From positions 459-64,458 of the forward strand of contig NJIE01000006.1 of assembly GCA_002213445.1 (NCBI GenBank): a stretch of 64,000 bases of DNA, in the 5' to 3' direction. The notes beneath the pieces were generated by a model. That model was not told the origin of the DNA, searched no databases, and worked only from the letters and a program-made list of their open reading frames with translations. The position numbers and the translations under genes were made by a program. The DNA is from Xenophilus sp. AP218F (GTDB lineage Bacteria; Pseudomonadota; Gammaproteobacteria; Burkholderiales; Chromobacteriaceae). This document shows, one piece after another, positions 51,033 to 59,018 of this stretch. Numbering within the stretch: the stretch's first letter is position 1; each line of letters opens with the position of its first letter.

Positions 51033-51614
51033 TCATGGTTCCAATCCCAGCGACGCGCGGATTTGCCGCTTGATGACATCCAGCGCGCGCTCGTCGATGC
51101 GGGCCAGCTGCAATCCGCCTTGCAGCGCGGAAAACAGCATCATGCCGATGGCTTCCGGCGTGCCGGCGTAGCGCAGCGCGCCCTGCTCGCGGCCGCGTCT
51201 GGCGATGCTTACCGCCCAGGCCAGCATCTCGTCGATGAACCCGGCCGCTTCTTGCTGCATTTCTTCCGGCAGGGTCAGAAACTCAGTGCTGAGCACACCG
51301 CTGGGACAAATCTGCTTGTGCCGCAGGTAATAGCTGTCTGATAGACCGAAGTAGTTTTCCAGTTGCGCCGCCGGCGACAGATCGCCTTGTTGCTCGACGA
51401 AGCGCTGAAAGCGGCGGCGATAACGCTGGATCAGCGCCACCCCCAGGTCCGTCTTGCGCGGAAAGTGATAATGAATGGCGGCATTGCGCACGCCCAGCGC
51501 CGAGCTGATGTGCTGGTAGCTGAACGCGTTGAAGCCGCGGCTGAGCAGCAGTTCCTCGGCCAGGTCGAGGATGCGCTTGCGGGTATCGTTTTTGGAGTCG
51601 GAACCTTCGGTCAT
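51033..51614 (-). CDS. TetR-family repressor
   Basis: The 193-residue protein has a TetR N-terminal helix-turn-helix (TRKRILDLAEELLLSRGFNAFSYQHISSALGVRNAAIHYHF split over residues 11-52) and a variable ligand domain. The IHYHFPRKTDLGVALIQRY motif follows the recognition helix. It lies upstream of and co-directional with the DUF4442 and dienoyl-CoA isomerase-like genes, with 90 bp between. A clear palindrome 13 bp upstream of its own start suggests autoregulation and control of the divergent Gcr-type gene or the downstream acyl-CoA genes. A fatty acyl-CoA ligand would fit but is inference. Confidence 0.9.
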   Translation of the reverse strand: MTEGSDSKNDTRKRILDLAEELLLSRGFNAFSYQHISSALGVRNAAIHYHFPRKTDLGVALIQRYRRRFQRFVEQQGDLSPAAQLENYFGLSDSYYLRHKQICPSGVLSTEFLTLPEEMQQEAAGFIDEMLAWAVSIARRGREQGALRYAGTPEAIGMMLFSALQGGLQLARIDERALDVIKRQIRASLGLEP

Positions 51615-51626
51615 GGAATCACTCTA

Positions 51627-51642
51627 CTTACTGGTTAGTAAG
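51627..51642. promoter_or_regulatory. Palindromic operator of the TetR regulator
   Basis: CTTACTGGTTAGTAAG is an inverted repeat with perfect 6-bp arms around GGTT. Its place 13 bp before the tetR start codon, and 114 bp before the divergent gene, is that of a TetR operator. Confidence 0.7.
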
Positions 51643-51755
51643 GTGTCAATCATCGCGCCTTGCCTTATCATTCATCGAATTCGCAAGCTGTTTTCATCGA
51701 AAATTCAAAACTGCCATCTGGCGCGCACCCCGCCGGGCGGCTCGCTCCCAAGGTC

Positions 51756-53807
51756 ATGAAAAACACATCCTCCGCCAGCCTGAATCAGGCTTTAGAGCAG
51801 TTGGCGGCCGCGCCGGCTTCTTTGCCGGCGCTGGCCGCAGTCATCGCCCATCTGCGTCCGCAAGACCGCGACAAACCGGAACTGGCCGTGGTCAATCTCC
51901 AGGCGCTGTCCTTCCTGCTTGAACATCATTTCGATTACCGCTTCGCCCTGCGCACTGCCCTGCTTCACCTGCTGGGCGAAACCAGGCAAATCCCGCTGTA
52001 TACCGAATCCGGCATTCTCGCCAACGATGGCTTCGCCAGCACGCTGGCGCACCGCCTGGGCGAGCGCATGCTGCCGATGCCGCCCAATCCCGACTCGCTG
52101 CGCGATCGTTTCGGCCAGCTTTTCAGCTGGCAGGAAGATCATGTCTGGCTGGCCGCCGTCCCGGACGCCACTTGGCAGGCGCTGTGGCGGGCCATGGCCT
52201 GGCAGGAGAACGAGCAGCATGAAAGCTGGCGGCAAACCCGGCTGCAGTTGCTCGAGTCGGTACAGGTCCTGTCTGCGCGGGTCACCGCCATCGGGCTGGA
52301 ACCGGAGCTGGTGCGGATATGTCCGGAAGTGGAGCGCTTCGCCTCGCCTTTCCTGCATCTGAACGCCGAAGTGCAGCGTTATGCCGACAGCTACCGCCAG
52401 GCGCTGGTGGACAAAGCCTTGCCGCCTGAAGATGAAAAACAGGTGCTAGTGCTGCTGGACCAGTGCGAGGCCATTCTGGCCAAAGTGCGCAAGAACGCCT
52501 CGCGCTACGGCATTTCGGTCAATCTGACCTACCACGGTTTGCGCCTGGCGCAGAGCATAGAGCGTATGCGAGCCTTGCTGGAGCTGCTGTCGCCTGAACA
52601 CAACCCCGCCGAGCAGAATCAGCTGTTCCGGCTGATCGTGGCTTTCGCCCGCGCCGAGAACCGCAAGTACAGCGTGCGCGACCTGTTCAAGTCCAATACC
52701 GAGCTGCTGGCCTTGCAGGTGACCGAACACGCCGGTCGCCATGGCGAGCATTACATCGCGGAAGACCGCCGCGACTGGAGCAAGATGGCCAAGGCGGCGA
52801 TGGGCGCGGGGCTGATCGTCGGCTTCATGGCGCTGATCAAGCTCATGCTGGCCAGCGCCCACCTGCCCCTGCTGTGGGAAGGCATCGCCTTCGGCCTCAA
52901 TTACGCCATCGGCTTCATCATCGTGCAGATTCTGCACTTCACCATCGCCACCAAGCAGCCGGCGATGACTGCGGCGCGCATCGCCGCCGCGCTGCACGAG
53001 CAGCACGGCCGCAAGAAGCAGCTGGAGCAATTGGCCGACCTGGTGGTCAAGGTGGTGCGCACCCAGTTCGTCGCCATCCTCGGCAACGTGATGCTGGCGA
53101 TTCCGACCGCGGCGCTGATCGCCTTCGCCTGGAGCGGGTTGTTCGGCGGGCCGGTGGTGCCGGCGGCCAAGGCGCAAACCCTGCTGCACGATATCGACCC
53201 GATACACAGCCTGGCCTTGCCCCACGCCGCCATCGCCGGAGTGTTCCTGTTCCTGTCCGGGCTGATCGCCGGCTATTACGACAACAAGGCGGTGTATCGG
53301 CGCATTCCGGAGCGGATCGCCGGCCACCCGCTGCTGCAGAAACTGCTGGGCGAGAACCGAGCCTGGCGGCTGGGGCATTACGTCGAGCACAACCTCGGCG
53401 CGTTGGCGGGCAATTTCTATTTCGGCATGTTCCTGGGCCTGACCGGCACGGTAGGCATCATCCTGGGCCTGCCGCTGGATATCCGCCATATCACCTTCTC
53501 GTCGGCCAATCTGGCTTTCGCCGCCGTCGCCCTCGATTTTCAGGTGCCGGCCAGCGCGCTCTGGCTGGGCGCCGCCGGGGTGGCCTTGATCGGTCTGATC
53601 AACCTGGGCGTCAGCTTCTTTCTGGCGCTGTGGGTGGCGCTGCGCTCGCGGCGCTTGTCCGGCAGCCTGTTGCTGCCCTTGCTGCCGATTCTGGCGCGGC
53701 GTTTCCTGAGCCAGCCGCTGGCCTTTTTCCTGCCGCCGAAGACAGACAAGCCGGAAGAAGATGGCGCGGCGGCCGCCGCCGACGGCGGCGACGCGCCGGG
53801 CAAGTGA
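51756..53807 (+). CDS. Gcr-type multipass membrane protein (named site-specific recombinase in databases)
   Basis: The 683-residue protein matches proteins named site-specific recombinase Gcr in Neisseria. The first 340 residues are soluble and helical. Then five to seven hydrophobic segments follow (AAMGAGLIVGFMALIKLML, LNYAIGFIIVQILHF, ILGNVMLAIPTAALIAFAW, IAGVFLFLSGLIAGYY, NFYFGMFLGLTGTVGIILG, ALWLGAAGVALIGLINLGV). I see no Ser- or Tyr-recombinase motif. A membrane role is far more likely than recombination. Middle segments such as RRIPERIAGHPLLQKLLG are well conserved in relatives. The ATG at 51756 has AAGG 5 nt upstream; the longer frame from 51660 has none. It ends one base before the convergent GMC gene. 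Confidence 0.85.
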   Translation: MKNTSSASLNQALEQLAAAPASLPALAAVIAHLRPQDRDKPELAVVNLQALSFLLEHHFDYRFALRTALLHLLGETRQIPLYTESGILANDGFASTLAHRLGERMLPMPPNPDSLRDRFGQLFSWQEDHVWLAAVPDATWQALWRAMAWQENEQHESWRQTRLQLLESVQVLSARVTAIGLEPELVRICPEVERFASPFLHLNAEVQRYADSYRQALVDKALPPEDEKQVLVLLDQCEAILAKVRKNASRYGISVNLTYHGLRLAQSIERMRALLELLSPEHNPAEQNQLFRLIVAFARAENRKYSVRDLFKSNTELLALQVTEHAGRHGEHYIAEDRRDWSKMAKAAMGAGLIVGFMALIKLMLASAHLPLLWEGIAFGLNYAIGFIIVQILHFTIATKQPAMTAARIAAALHEQHGRKKQLEQLADLVVKVVRTQFVAILGNVMLAIPTAALIAFAWSGLFGGPVVPAAKAQTLLHDIDPIHSLALPHAAIAGVFLFLSGLIAGYYDNKAVYRRIPERIAGHPLLQKLLGENRAWRLGHYVEHNLGALAGNFYFGMFLGLTGTVGIILGLPLDIRHITFSSANLAFAAVALDFQVPASALWLGAAGVALIGLINLGVSFFLALWVALRSRRLSGSLLLPLLPILARRFLSQPLAFFLPPKTDKPEEDGAAAAADGGDAPGK

Positions 53808-55409
53808 TTACGCCATGCGCTCGCGCAGCAGGCTTGCGGCGCGCAGCGCGAAGGCGTAAATGGAGAGTTGCGGGTTGGCGCCCACGCTGGTGGGAAAGGC
53901 CGACCCGTCCGCCACGGTCAGGTTGCGCCATTGCCAGTGGCGGCCATTTTCATCCACCACGCCGCGCTCCGGCGCGTCGCTCATCGCCATGCCGCCCATG
54001 ACGTGAGCGCTGACGATCCTGGCCAGCAGCGGTTTGAGCGGCAAGGCGGCGATCTGCTCCCGGGCCGCCGCCCAGCTGTTCGCCAGCCGGGCGTTCTCGT
54101 GCAAGACCATCACTTGGCGCGCGCCGGCGGCGAATTGCAGCTCGGCCATGGTCAGCCAGCTGCGGCGCACGCCGTCCCACTCCGCCTCCCCCAGGGGATA
54201 GTCCAGCACCGGCGAACCGTCGCCGCGCAGCTTGACCGTCCCTCCCCGGCTTTCCGGATGAAAACCGTCCCGCAGCAAGGCCAGCGTGGCGTGCAGGTGC
54301 GGCAGCTGCGCCATCAGCGCGGCCTGTTCGCGGCCAAAACCGGGGAAGGTGGCGCTGGCCAGCAAGGGGTGGATGGGCGGCACTTCCAGCTTGTAGCCCA
54401 GAGGGCCATCCAGCGGCTGGGTGTGCATGAAGTGGTCCGAATACACGGTTTGCGGCGCGCCGTTGAAGGGTTCGACCCGCTCCGGCATCAGGGCCGCGCT
54501 CAAGGCCACCGGGTGCAGGAAAGTGCGTTTGCCGGTGTGGCCGGCGCGGTCGGCCAGATCGCTGCGCAGCATGATGGCCGGGCTGCCGATGGCGCCGGCG
54601 GCCAGCACCACCTGGCGGGCGCGGATGCGGAAGCGATAACCGCTGGGATAGACGCCGTCGGACATCAGCAGCCTGCCGCCGACCGCGGCGATGCGGTCGC
54701 CCTCGGTTTCCAGCCGCTCGACTCTGGCTCGCGTCAGCAGCCTGGCCCCTTTCTCCAGCGCCGCCGGGATGGTGGTGACCAGCATCGACTGCTTGGCGTT
54801 GGTGGGGCAGCCCATGCCGCAATAGCCCAGGTTCCAGCAGCCTTTGACGTTGCGGCGGATGCGGGCGTGACGCAGGCCCAGCGTCTGGCAGCCGCGCTCC
54901 AGCACCGCGTTGTTGGGGTTGGGGGGCGCGGTCCAGTCGCCGATGCCGAGTCGGGCCTCGGCCTGTTCGAACCAAGGCTGCATTTGCGCCTCGCCCAGCC
55001 CGGCCAGCCCGTGTTTCTGCTGCCACCAGCGCAGCGTCTCCGGCGGAGTGCGGAAGCTGCTGGTCCAGTTCACCACCGTGCTGCCGCCCACCGCGCGCCC
55101 TTGCAGGATGCTGATCGCCTTGTCGGCGGTTTTGCGGCTGGCGCATTCCTGATACAGCTCGGCGTAGGCCTTGGATTCCAGCAGGCGAAAATCGCTGGAC
55201 GAGAACAGGCCGCCCTCTTCGACGATCACCACTTTCAGGCCGGCCTTGGCCAGCAGCTCGGCGGCCATGCCGCCGCCCGCGCCGCTGCCGATGACGGCCA
55301 CGTCGCAGTCCCAGGCGATATCCGCCTTCTGCGCCGCCCCGCTCACCACCTGCCAGCCCTGGGCCAGCCCGGCGCGCACCGGATCGGGGATGGTTTGCCG
55401 CGCGCTCAT
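53808..55409 (-). CDS. GMC-family FAD-dependent alcohol oxidoreductase
   Basis: The 533-residue flavoprotein has the FAD-binding loop VIGSGAGGGMAAELLAKAG (residues about 38-56), the GMC motif GRAVGGSTVVNW and the C-terminal active-site region VSAHVMGGMAMS (His). A Cys-rich segment GCWNLGYCGMGCPTNAKQS matches the long-chain/fatty alcohol oxidase branch. It overlaps the upstream Tat-signal gene by 4 bp and is preceded by an aldehyde dehydrogenase gene. Together they suggest oxidation of an alcohol to the aldehyde and then to the acid. The protein has no signal of its own and could be carried across by the Tat partner. The substrate is unknown. Confidence 0.9.
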   Translation of the reverse strand: MSARQTIPDPVRAGLAQGWQVVSGAAQKADIAWDCDVAVIGSGAGGGMAAELLAKAGLKVVIVEEGGLFSSSDFRLLESKAYAELYQECASRKTADKAISILQGRAVGGSTVVNWTSSFRTPPETLRWWQQKHGLAGLGEAQMQPWFEQAEARLGIGDWTAPPNPNNAVLERGCQTLGLRHARIRRNVKGCWNLGYCGMGCPTNAKQSMLVTTIPAALEKGARLLTRARVERLETEGDRIAAVGGRLLMSDGVYPSGYRFRIRARQVVLAAGAIGSPAIMLRSDLADRAGHTGKRTFLHPVALSAALMPERVEPFNGAPQTVYSDHFMHTQPLDGPLGYKLEVPPIHPLLASATFPGFGREQAALMAQLPHLHATLALLRDGFHPESRGGTVKLRGDGSPVLDYPLGEAEWDGVRRSWLTMAELQFAAGARQVMVLHENARLANSWAAAREQIAALPLKPLLARIVSAHVMGGMAMSDAPERGVVDENGRHWQWRNLTVADGSAFPTSVGANPQLSIYAFALRAASLLRERMA

Positions 55410-55921
55410 GGCAGCATCTCCATCACCTTGTCCGGCTGGCGGTAGCCGATGCCGGCCCAGCTGCCCGGATAACCGTACCAGGCGGTCGAGATCAATTGCT
55501 GCAAGCCCTGGTAGCCGCCGCGCAGCAAGGAAAACCGGCTGTCCCGCCAGCCGGCCAGGAAGCGCTCCAGTTCCTCAGGACTGGCCTTGGCCCAAGGGGA
55601 GCGCACGCCGGCGACGTAGCGGCGTCCCCAGCGGCTGGCCAGCAGATCGAACAGTTGCTTGATTTCCTGTTGCGCCGCCGGCGGCAGCGCGGCGATGGTG
55701 CGATCGACGCGGTCCACCACCGGCGCGAGCGAAGCGGCGGGAAGCCCCAGCAGCGCCGGGGCCAGCGCCGCCACGATGGCCGCGTCGCCAGCCCGCAGCC
55801 TTTGCCGCACCGCGCCGTCGCGCGCCGGCTGTTCCGCTTCCGGCACGGCGAAATAGGCTGCCGCGGCCAGCGCCGCGCCGCCCAGCAGGCCGGTTTTGAT
55901 GAATTGTCTGCGGCTGGCCAT
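55406..55921 (-). CDS. Tat-signal small subunit paired with the GMC oxidoreductase
   Basis: The 171-residue protein begins with SRRQFIKTGLLGGAALAAAAYF, split between a twin-arginine motif and a hydrophobic core, so it should be exported folded. The mature part is helical, with RSPWAKASPEELERFLAGWRDS and a C-terminal WYGYPGSWAGIGYR. It is comparable to gluconate 2-dehydrogenase subunit 3-type partners of GMC dehydrogenases. It overlaps the GMC gene (55406-55409) and starts 2 bp after the aldehyde dehydrogenase stop codon. It is best viewed as the exporter/assembly subunit of the flavoprotein. Confidence 0.8.
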   Translation of the reverse strand: MASRRQFIKTGLLGGAALAAAAYFAVPEAEQPARDGAVRQRLRAGDAAIVAALAPALLGLPAASLAPVVDRVDRTIAALPPAAQQEIKQLFDLLASRWGRRYVAGVRSPWAKASPEELERFLAGWRDSRFSLLRGGYQGLQQLISTAWYGYPGSWAGIGYRQPDKVMEMLP

Positions 55922-55922
55922 G

Positions 55923-57353
55923 TCAACCCTTCAGCATGAAAGACAGCAGGCGCTCGACCAGCCGGCCATAAGGAGCGCGGGTCAGCCGGCTGCCCGACAG
56001 CCGGCTTTGATGCAGCACCGGCTTGAGCTTGGAGAAGGTCATGAAACCTTCCCTCGCGTGGTAGTGGCCCATGCCGGAGGGGCCGACGCCGCCAAAGGGC
56101 AGATCGTCCTGCACCACGTGCAACAGCGTGTCGTTGATGGTGACGCCGCCGGAAATGGTGCCTTCCAGCGCCTGATCGATGCGCAGCGGATCATTGCAGA
56201 ACAGATACAGCGCCAGCGGCCTGGGGCGGGCGTTGATATAGGCCAGCGCCTGTTCGAAGGTGTCGTAAGTGACGATGGGCAGGATGGGGCCGAAGATTTC
56301 CTCGCGCATCAGCGTCGCATCCTCCGGGCAGTCTTGCACCAGCGTCAGCGGGAACTTGCGCCCGGCTTCCAGCGCTTCTCCGGCCGGATTGATGGCCTCG
56401 ATGCGGGCGCCCGCCTGGCGCGCGGCCTCCAGCCATTGGCTCAGGCGCTGATAATGGCGGGCGTTGATGATGGCGCTGTAGTCCGGATTGTCGGCCAGCG
56501 TCGGATAGGCCCGGCGCGCCGCCTCGCGTATCGCCTCCAGCAGCGCGGCGCAGTCCTTCTCGTTGACCAGCACGTAATCCGGGGCGACGCAGGTCTGGCC
56601 GGCGTTGAGCATCTTGCCGGCGACGATGGCCTCGGCCGCCTGGCGGATGTGGGCGCTGCGCGTCACCCAGGCTGGCGATTTGCCGCCCAGCTCCAGCGTC
56701 ACCGGCGTGAGGTTGTCGGCGGCGGCGCGCATCACGTGGCGGCCGACCTCGGTCGAGCCGGTGAACAGCAAATGGTCGAACGGCAAGCGGGTGAAGGCGG
56801 CGGCCAGCTCGGCGTCGCCGTTTGCCACCCGCACCAGATCGTCGCCCAGATAGCGGCCGCACAAGGTTTGCAGCAAGGCGCCGGTGGCCGGCGTGTATTC
56901 CGACATCTTGATCATGACCCGGTTGCCGGCGGCGAGCGCGGCGAGCAAGGGACCGAAGGCCAGAAACAGCGGGTAATTCCACGGCACCACGATGCCGACC
57001 ACGCCCAGGGGCTGCGCCAGCAGGCGCGCCCGCGCCGGCTGGAACCAGAACGATACCCGGCGGCGCCGCGGCCGCATCCAGCTTTTCAGGTGGCGACGGG
57101 CGTGGCGTATGCCTTCCAGACTAGGGAAGATTTCGGCCAGCCGGGTTTCCACCGCGCTGCGGTGGCCGAAATCCCGGCTGACCGCCTCGATCAGCGCCGG
57201 CATGTTGTCGCGGATCAGCCGCGTCAGGGCGTCCAGCCATGCCTGGCGCTGCGCGAGAGAGGGAAAAGGCGTCGTCCCGCTGGCGGCCTTGAGGCGATTG
57301 AAATCGGCCTGCAGCGTGTCGGCGACGGCCTCTGGCATCTTGGGCGTGTTCAT
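55923..57353 (-). CDS. Coniferyl-aldehyde-type NAD(P)-dependent aldehyde dehydrogenase
   Basis: The 476-residue enzyme has the ALDH core with the active-site Glu in LELGGKSPA and the nucleophilic Cys in AGQTCVAPDYV. The cofactor pocket is PWNYPLFLAFGPLLAALAAGN. The AGQTCVAPDY form and the C-terminal hydrophobic helix (GYxxxRAPYGRLVERLLSFML-like) are characteristic of coniferyl aldehyde and long-chain fatty aldehyde dehydrogenases, which bind membranes through that tail. As the first gene of ALDH-Tat subunit-GMC oxidoreductase it probably handles the aldehyde made by the latter. It is divergent from the VWA gene by 101 bp. Confidence 0.9.
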   Translation of the reverse strand: MNTPKMPEAVADTLQADFNRLKAASGTTPFPSLAQRQAWLDALTRLIRDNMPALIEAVSRDFGHRSAVETRLAEIFPSLEGIRHARRHLKSWMRPRRRRVSFWFQPARARLLAQPLGVVGIVVPWNYPLFLAFGPLLAALAAGNRVMIKMSEYTPATGALLQTLCGRYLGDDLVRVANGDAELAAAFTRLPFDHLLFTGSTEVGRHVMRAAADNLTPVTLELGGKSPAWVTRSAHIRQAAEAIVAGKMLNAGQTCVAPDYVLVNEKDCAALLEAIREAARRAYPTLADNPDYSAIINARHYQRLSQWLEAARQAGARIEAINPAGEALEAGRKFPLTLVQDCPEDATLMREEIFGPILPIVTYDTFEQALAYINARPRPLALYLFCNDPLRIDQALEGTISGGVTINDTLLHVVQDDLPFGGVGPSGMGHYHAREGFMTFSKLKPVLHQSRLSGSRLTRAPYGRLVERLLSFMLKG

Positions 57354-57454
57354 TGTGTTATCCTTTTCACTGTACCCGAACGTCCGTTTAGAGCCTGGAC
57401 TCTAGCGCGGATTATCACTCCTAATCAGCTCCGCTGTCATCACCCGGATAAACC

Positions 57455-58639
57455 ATGTTTATCGATTTCTTCTACGCGCTGCGCCAAGCCGGCGTGCCGG
57501 TCACCCTGAAAGAGTTTCTGACCTTGCTGGAAGGCCTGCAGCGGCAGGTGGCGTTCGGCAGCATGGACGCGTTCTACTACCTCGCGCGCGCCGCGCTGGT
57601 GAAGGACGAAAAACATTTCGACCGCTTCGACCAGACCTTCGGCCAGCACTTCCAGGGGCTGCAAGCCGCGCTGGACGATCTGCAAACCGCCATCCCCGAG
57701 GAGTGGCTGCGCAAGCAGGCGGAAAAGTATCTGAGCGAGGAAGAAAAACAACGGCTGCAGGCGCTGGGCTGGGACAAGCTGATGGAAACGCTGCGTCAGC
57801 GGCTGGAGGAGCAAAAGGAGCGCCATCAGGGCGGCAACAAGTGGATAGGCACCGGCGGCACCAGCCCCTTCGGCGCCTGGGGTTACAACCCTGAAGGCAT
57901 CCGCATCGGCCAGAATGAGTCGCGCCACCGCCGCGCGGTCAAGGTGTGGGACCAGCGCGAATTCCGCAACTTCGACGACAAGGTCGAGCTGGGCACGCGC
58001 AACATCAAGGTGGCGCTGCGGCGCCTGCGCGAGTTCGCCCGCGACGGGGCCGAGGAAGTGCTGGACCTGGAGGCCACCATCTCCGCCACCGCCCGCAACG
58101 GCGGCATGCTGGACGTGCGCATGCAGCGCGAGCTGCGCAACAACGTCAAGGTGCTGGTGCTGTTCGACGTCGGCGGCTCGATGGACGACCACATCCGCGC
58201 CTGCGAGGAGCTGTTCTCGGCGGTCAAGGCCGAGTTCAAGCACCTGGAGTATTTCTACTTTCACAACTGCGTCTACGAGTCGGTGTGGAAAGACAACACC
58301 CGCCGCCAGGCGCACCTGTTGCCGACCTGGGACCTGATCCACACCTTCGGCAGCGACTACAAATTGATCTTCGTCGGCGACGCCACCATGAGCCCCTACG
58401 AGATTTCCTTCCCCGGCGGCAGCGTCGAACACATGAACGAAGAAGCCGGCGAAGTCTGGATCCGGCGTCTGCTCGCCCACTTCAAGCACGCGGTCTGGCT
58501 CAATCCGGCGGCGGAAGACAGCTGGGATTACACCCGCTCCCTGACCATGATGCGCGAACTGATGTCCGGCCGGATGCAGCCGCTCACCGTGGAAGGCATA
58601 GACCGCGCGATGCGCAGCCTGAAGCAGGCGGCGGTTTGA
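57455..58639 (+). CDS. VWA-domain protein (CoxE/YehP-like)
   Basis: The 394-residue cytoplasmic protein has a helical N-terminal part (1-200) with RQAGVPVTLKEFLTLLEGL, a charged linker rich in Glu, Lys and Gln, and a C-terminal von Willebrand factor A domain. The metal-site motif reads FDVGGSMDDH, an unusual D-x-G-G-S form instead of DxSxS. VWA proteins of this type usually act with a MoxR AAA+ ATPase as a cofactor-insertion chaperone, but no moxR gene lies nearby here. The start has no strong Shine-Dalgarno; the conserved MFIDFFYALR opening supports it. Confidence 0.87.
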   Translation: MFIDFFYALRQAGVPVTLKEFLTLLEGLQRQVAFGSMDAFYYLARAALVKDEKHFDRFDQTFGQHFQGLQAALDDLQTAIPEEWLRKQAEKYLSEEEKQRLQALGWDKLMETLRQRLEEQKERHQGGNKWIGTGGTSPFGAWGYNPEGIRIGQNESRHRRAVKVWDQREFRNFDDKVELGTRNIKVALRRLREFARDGAEEVLDLEATISATARNGGMLDVRMQRELRNNVKVLVLFDVGGSMDDHIRACEELFSAVKAEFKHLEYFYFHNCVYESVWKDNTRRQAHLLPTWDLIHTFGSDYKLIFVGDATMSPYEISFPGGSVEHMNEEAGEVWIRRLLAHFKHAVWLNPAAEDSWDYTRSLTMMRELMSGRMQPLTVEGIDRAMRSLKQAAV

Positions 58640-58812
58640 AATCGCAAGCTTCATCCATGCCCAATGGGCGGCATTTGATTGCGCGGGGGCTTGAATTTTA
58701 ACCAACGGACACAATTTCTTACTTGAGCAGCAAGCGTGTTGTAGCCCAGAATGAAATCGGAGGCTTGCAGCCCTGATCTGAACCCGCCTCATTACGTTAC
58801 GGGGAGTCAAAC

Positions 58813-58947
58813 ATGGAAATCGTTCTTTTCGCCGCGCTGATCGCCGCGGTCGTCGCTCTGGCCAGGATGCTGGCCGTCCCCGTGGAAAAACAGCCCAAGC
58901 TGGTTCCGATCCGCATCCGCCACGATGAAGGCCAGCGTCGCCGCTGA
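58813..58947 (+). CDS. Small single-pass membrane protein of 44 residues
   Basis: An ATG at 58813 follows GGGGAG with ideal 6-nt spacing and opens a 44-residue frame. Residues 3-22 are a clean hydrophobic helix (IVLFAALIAAVVALARMLAV), then a positively charged tail ends in EGQRRR. The tail should stay in the cytoplasm. It is closed by a strong terminator 20 bp after the stop, so it is a complete gene unit between VWA and ftsK2. I do not recognise a family. A 173-bp gap upstream should hold its promoter. Confidence 0.72.
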   Translation: MEIVLFAALIAAVVALARMLAVPVEKQPKLVPIRIRHDEGQRRR

Positions 58948-58966
58948 CCGTTTATCTTGTCCGCAC

Positions 58967-58998
58967 AAAAAAGCGCGCCCAATCAGGCGCGCTTTTTT
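58967..58998. terminator. Bidirectional terminator between the small membrane gene and ftsK copy 2
   Basis: AAAAGCGCGCC pairs with GGCGCGCTTTT around a 6-nt loop, with A and T runs on either side. Confidence 0.9.
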
Positions 58999-59018
58999 CA
59001 TGCCGCCGGGGCCCGCGT

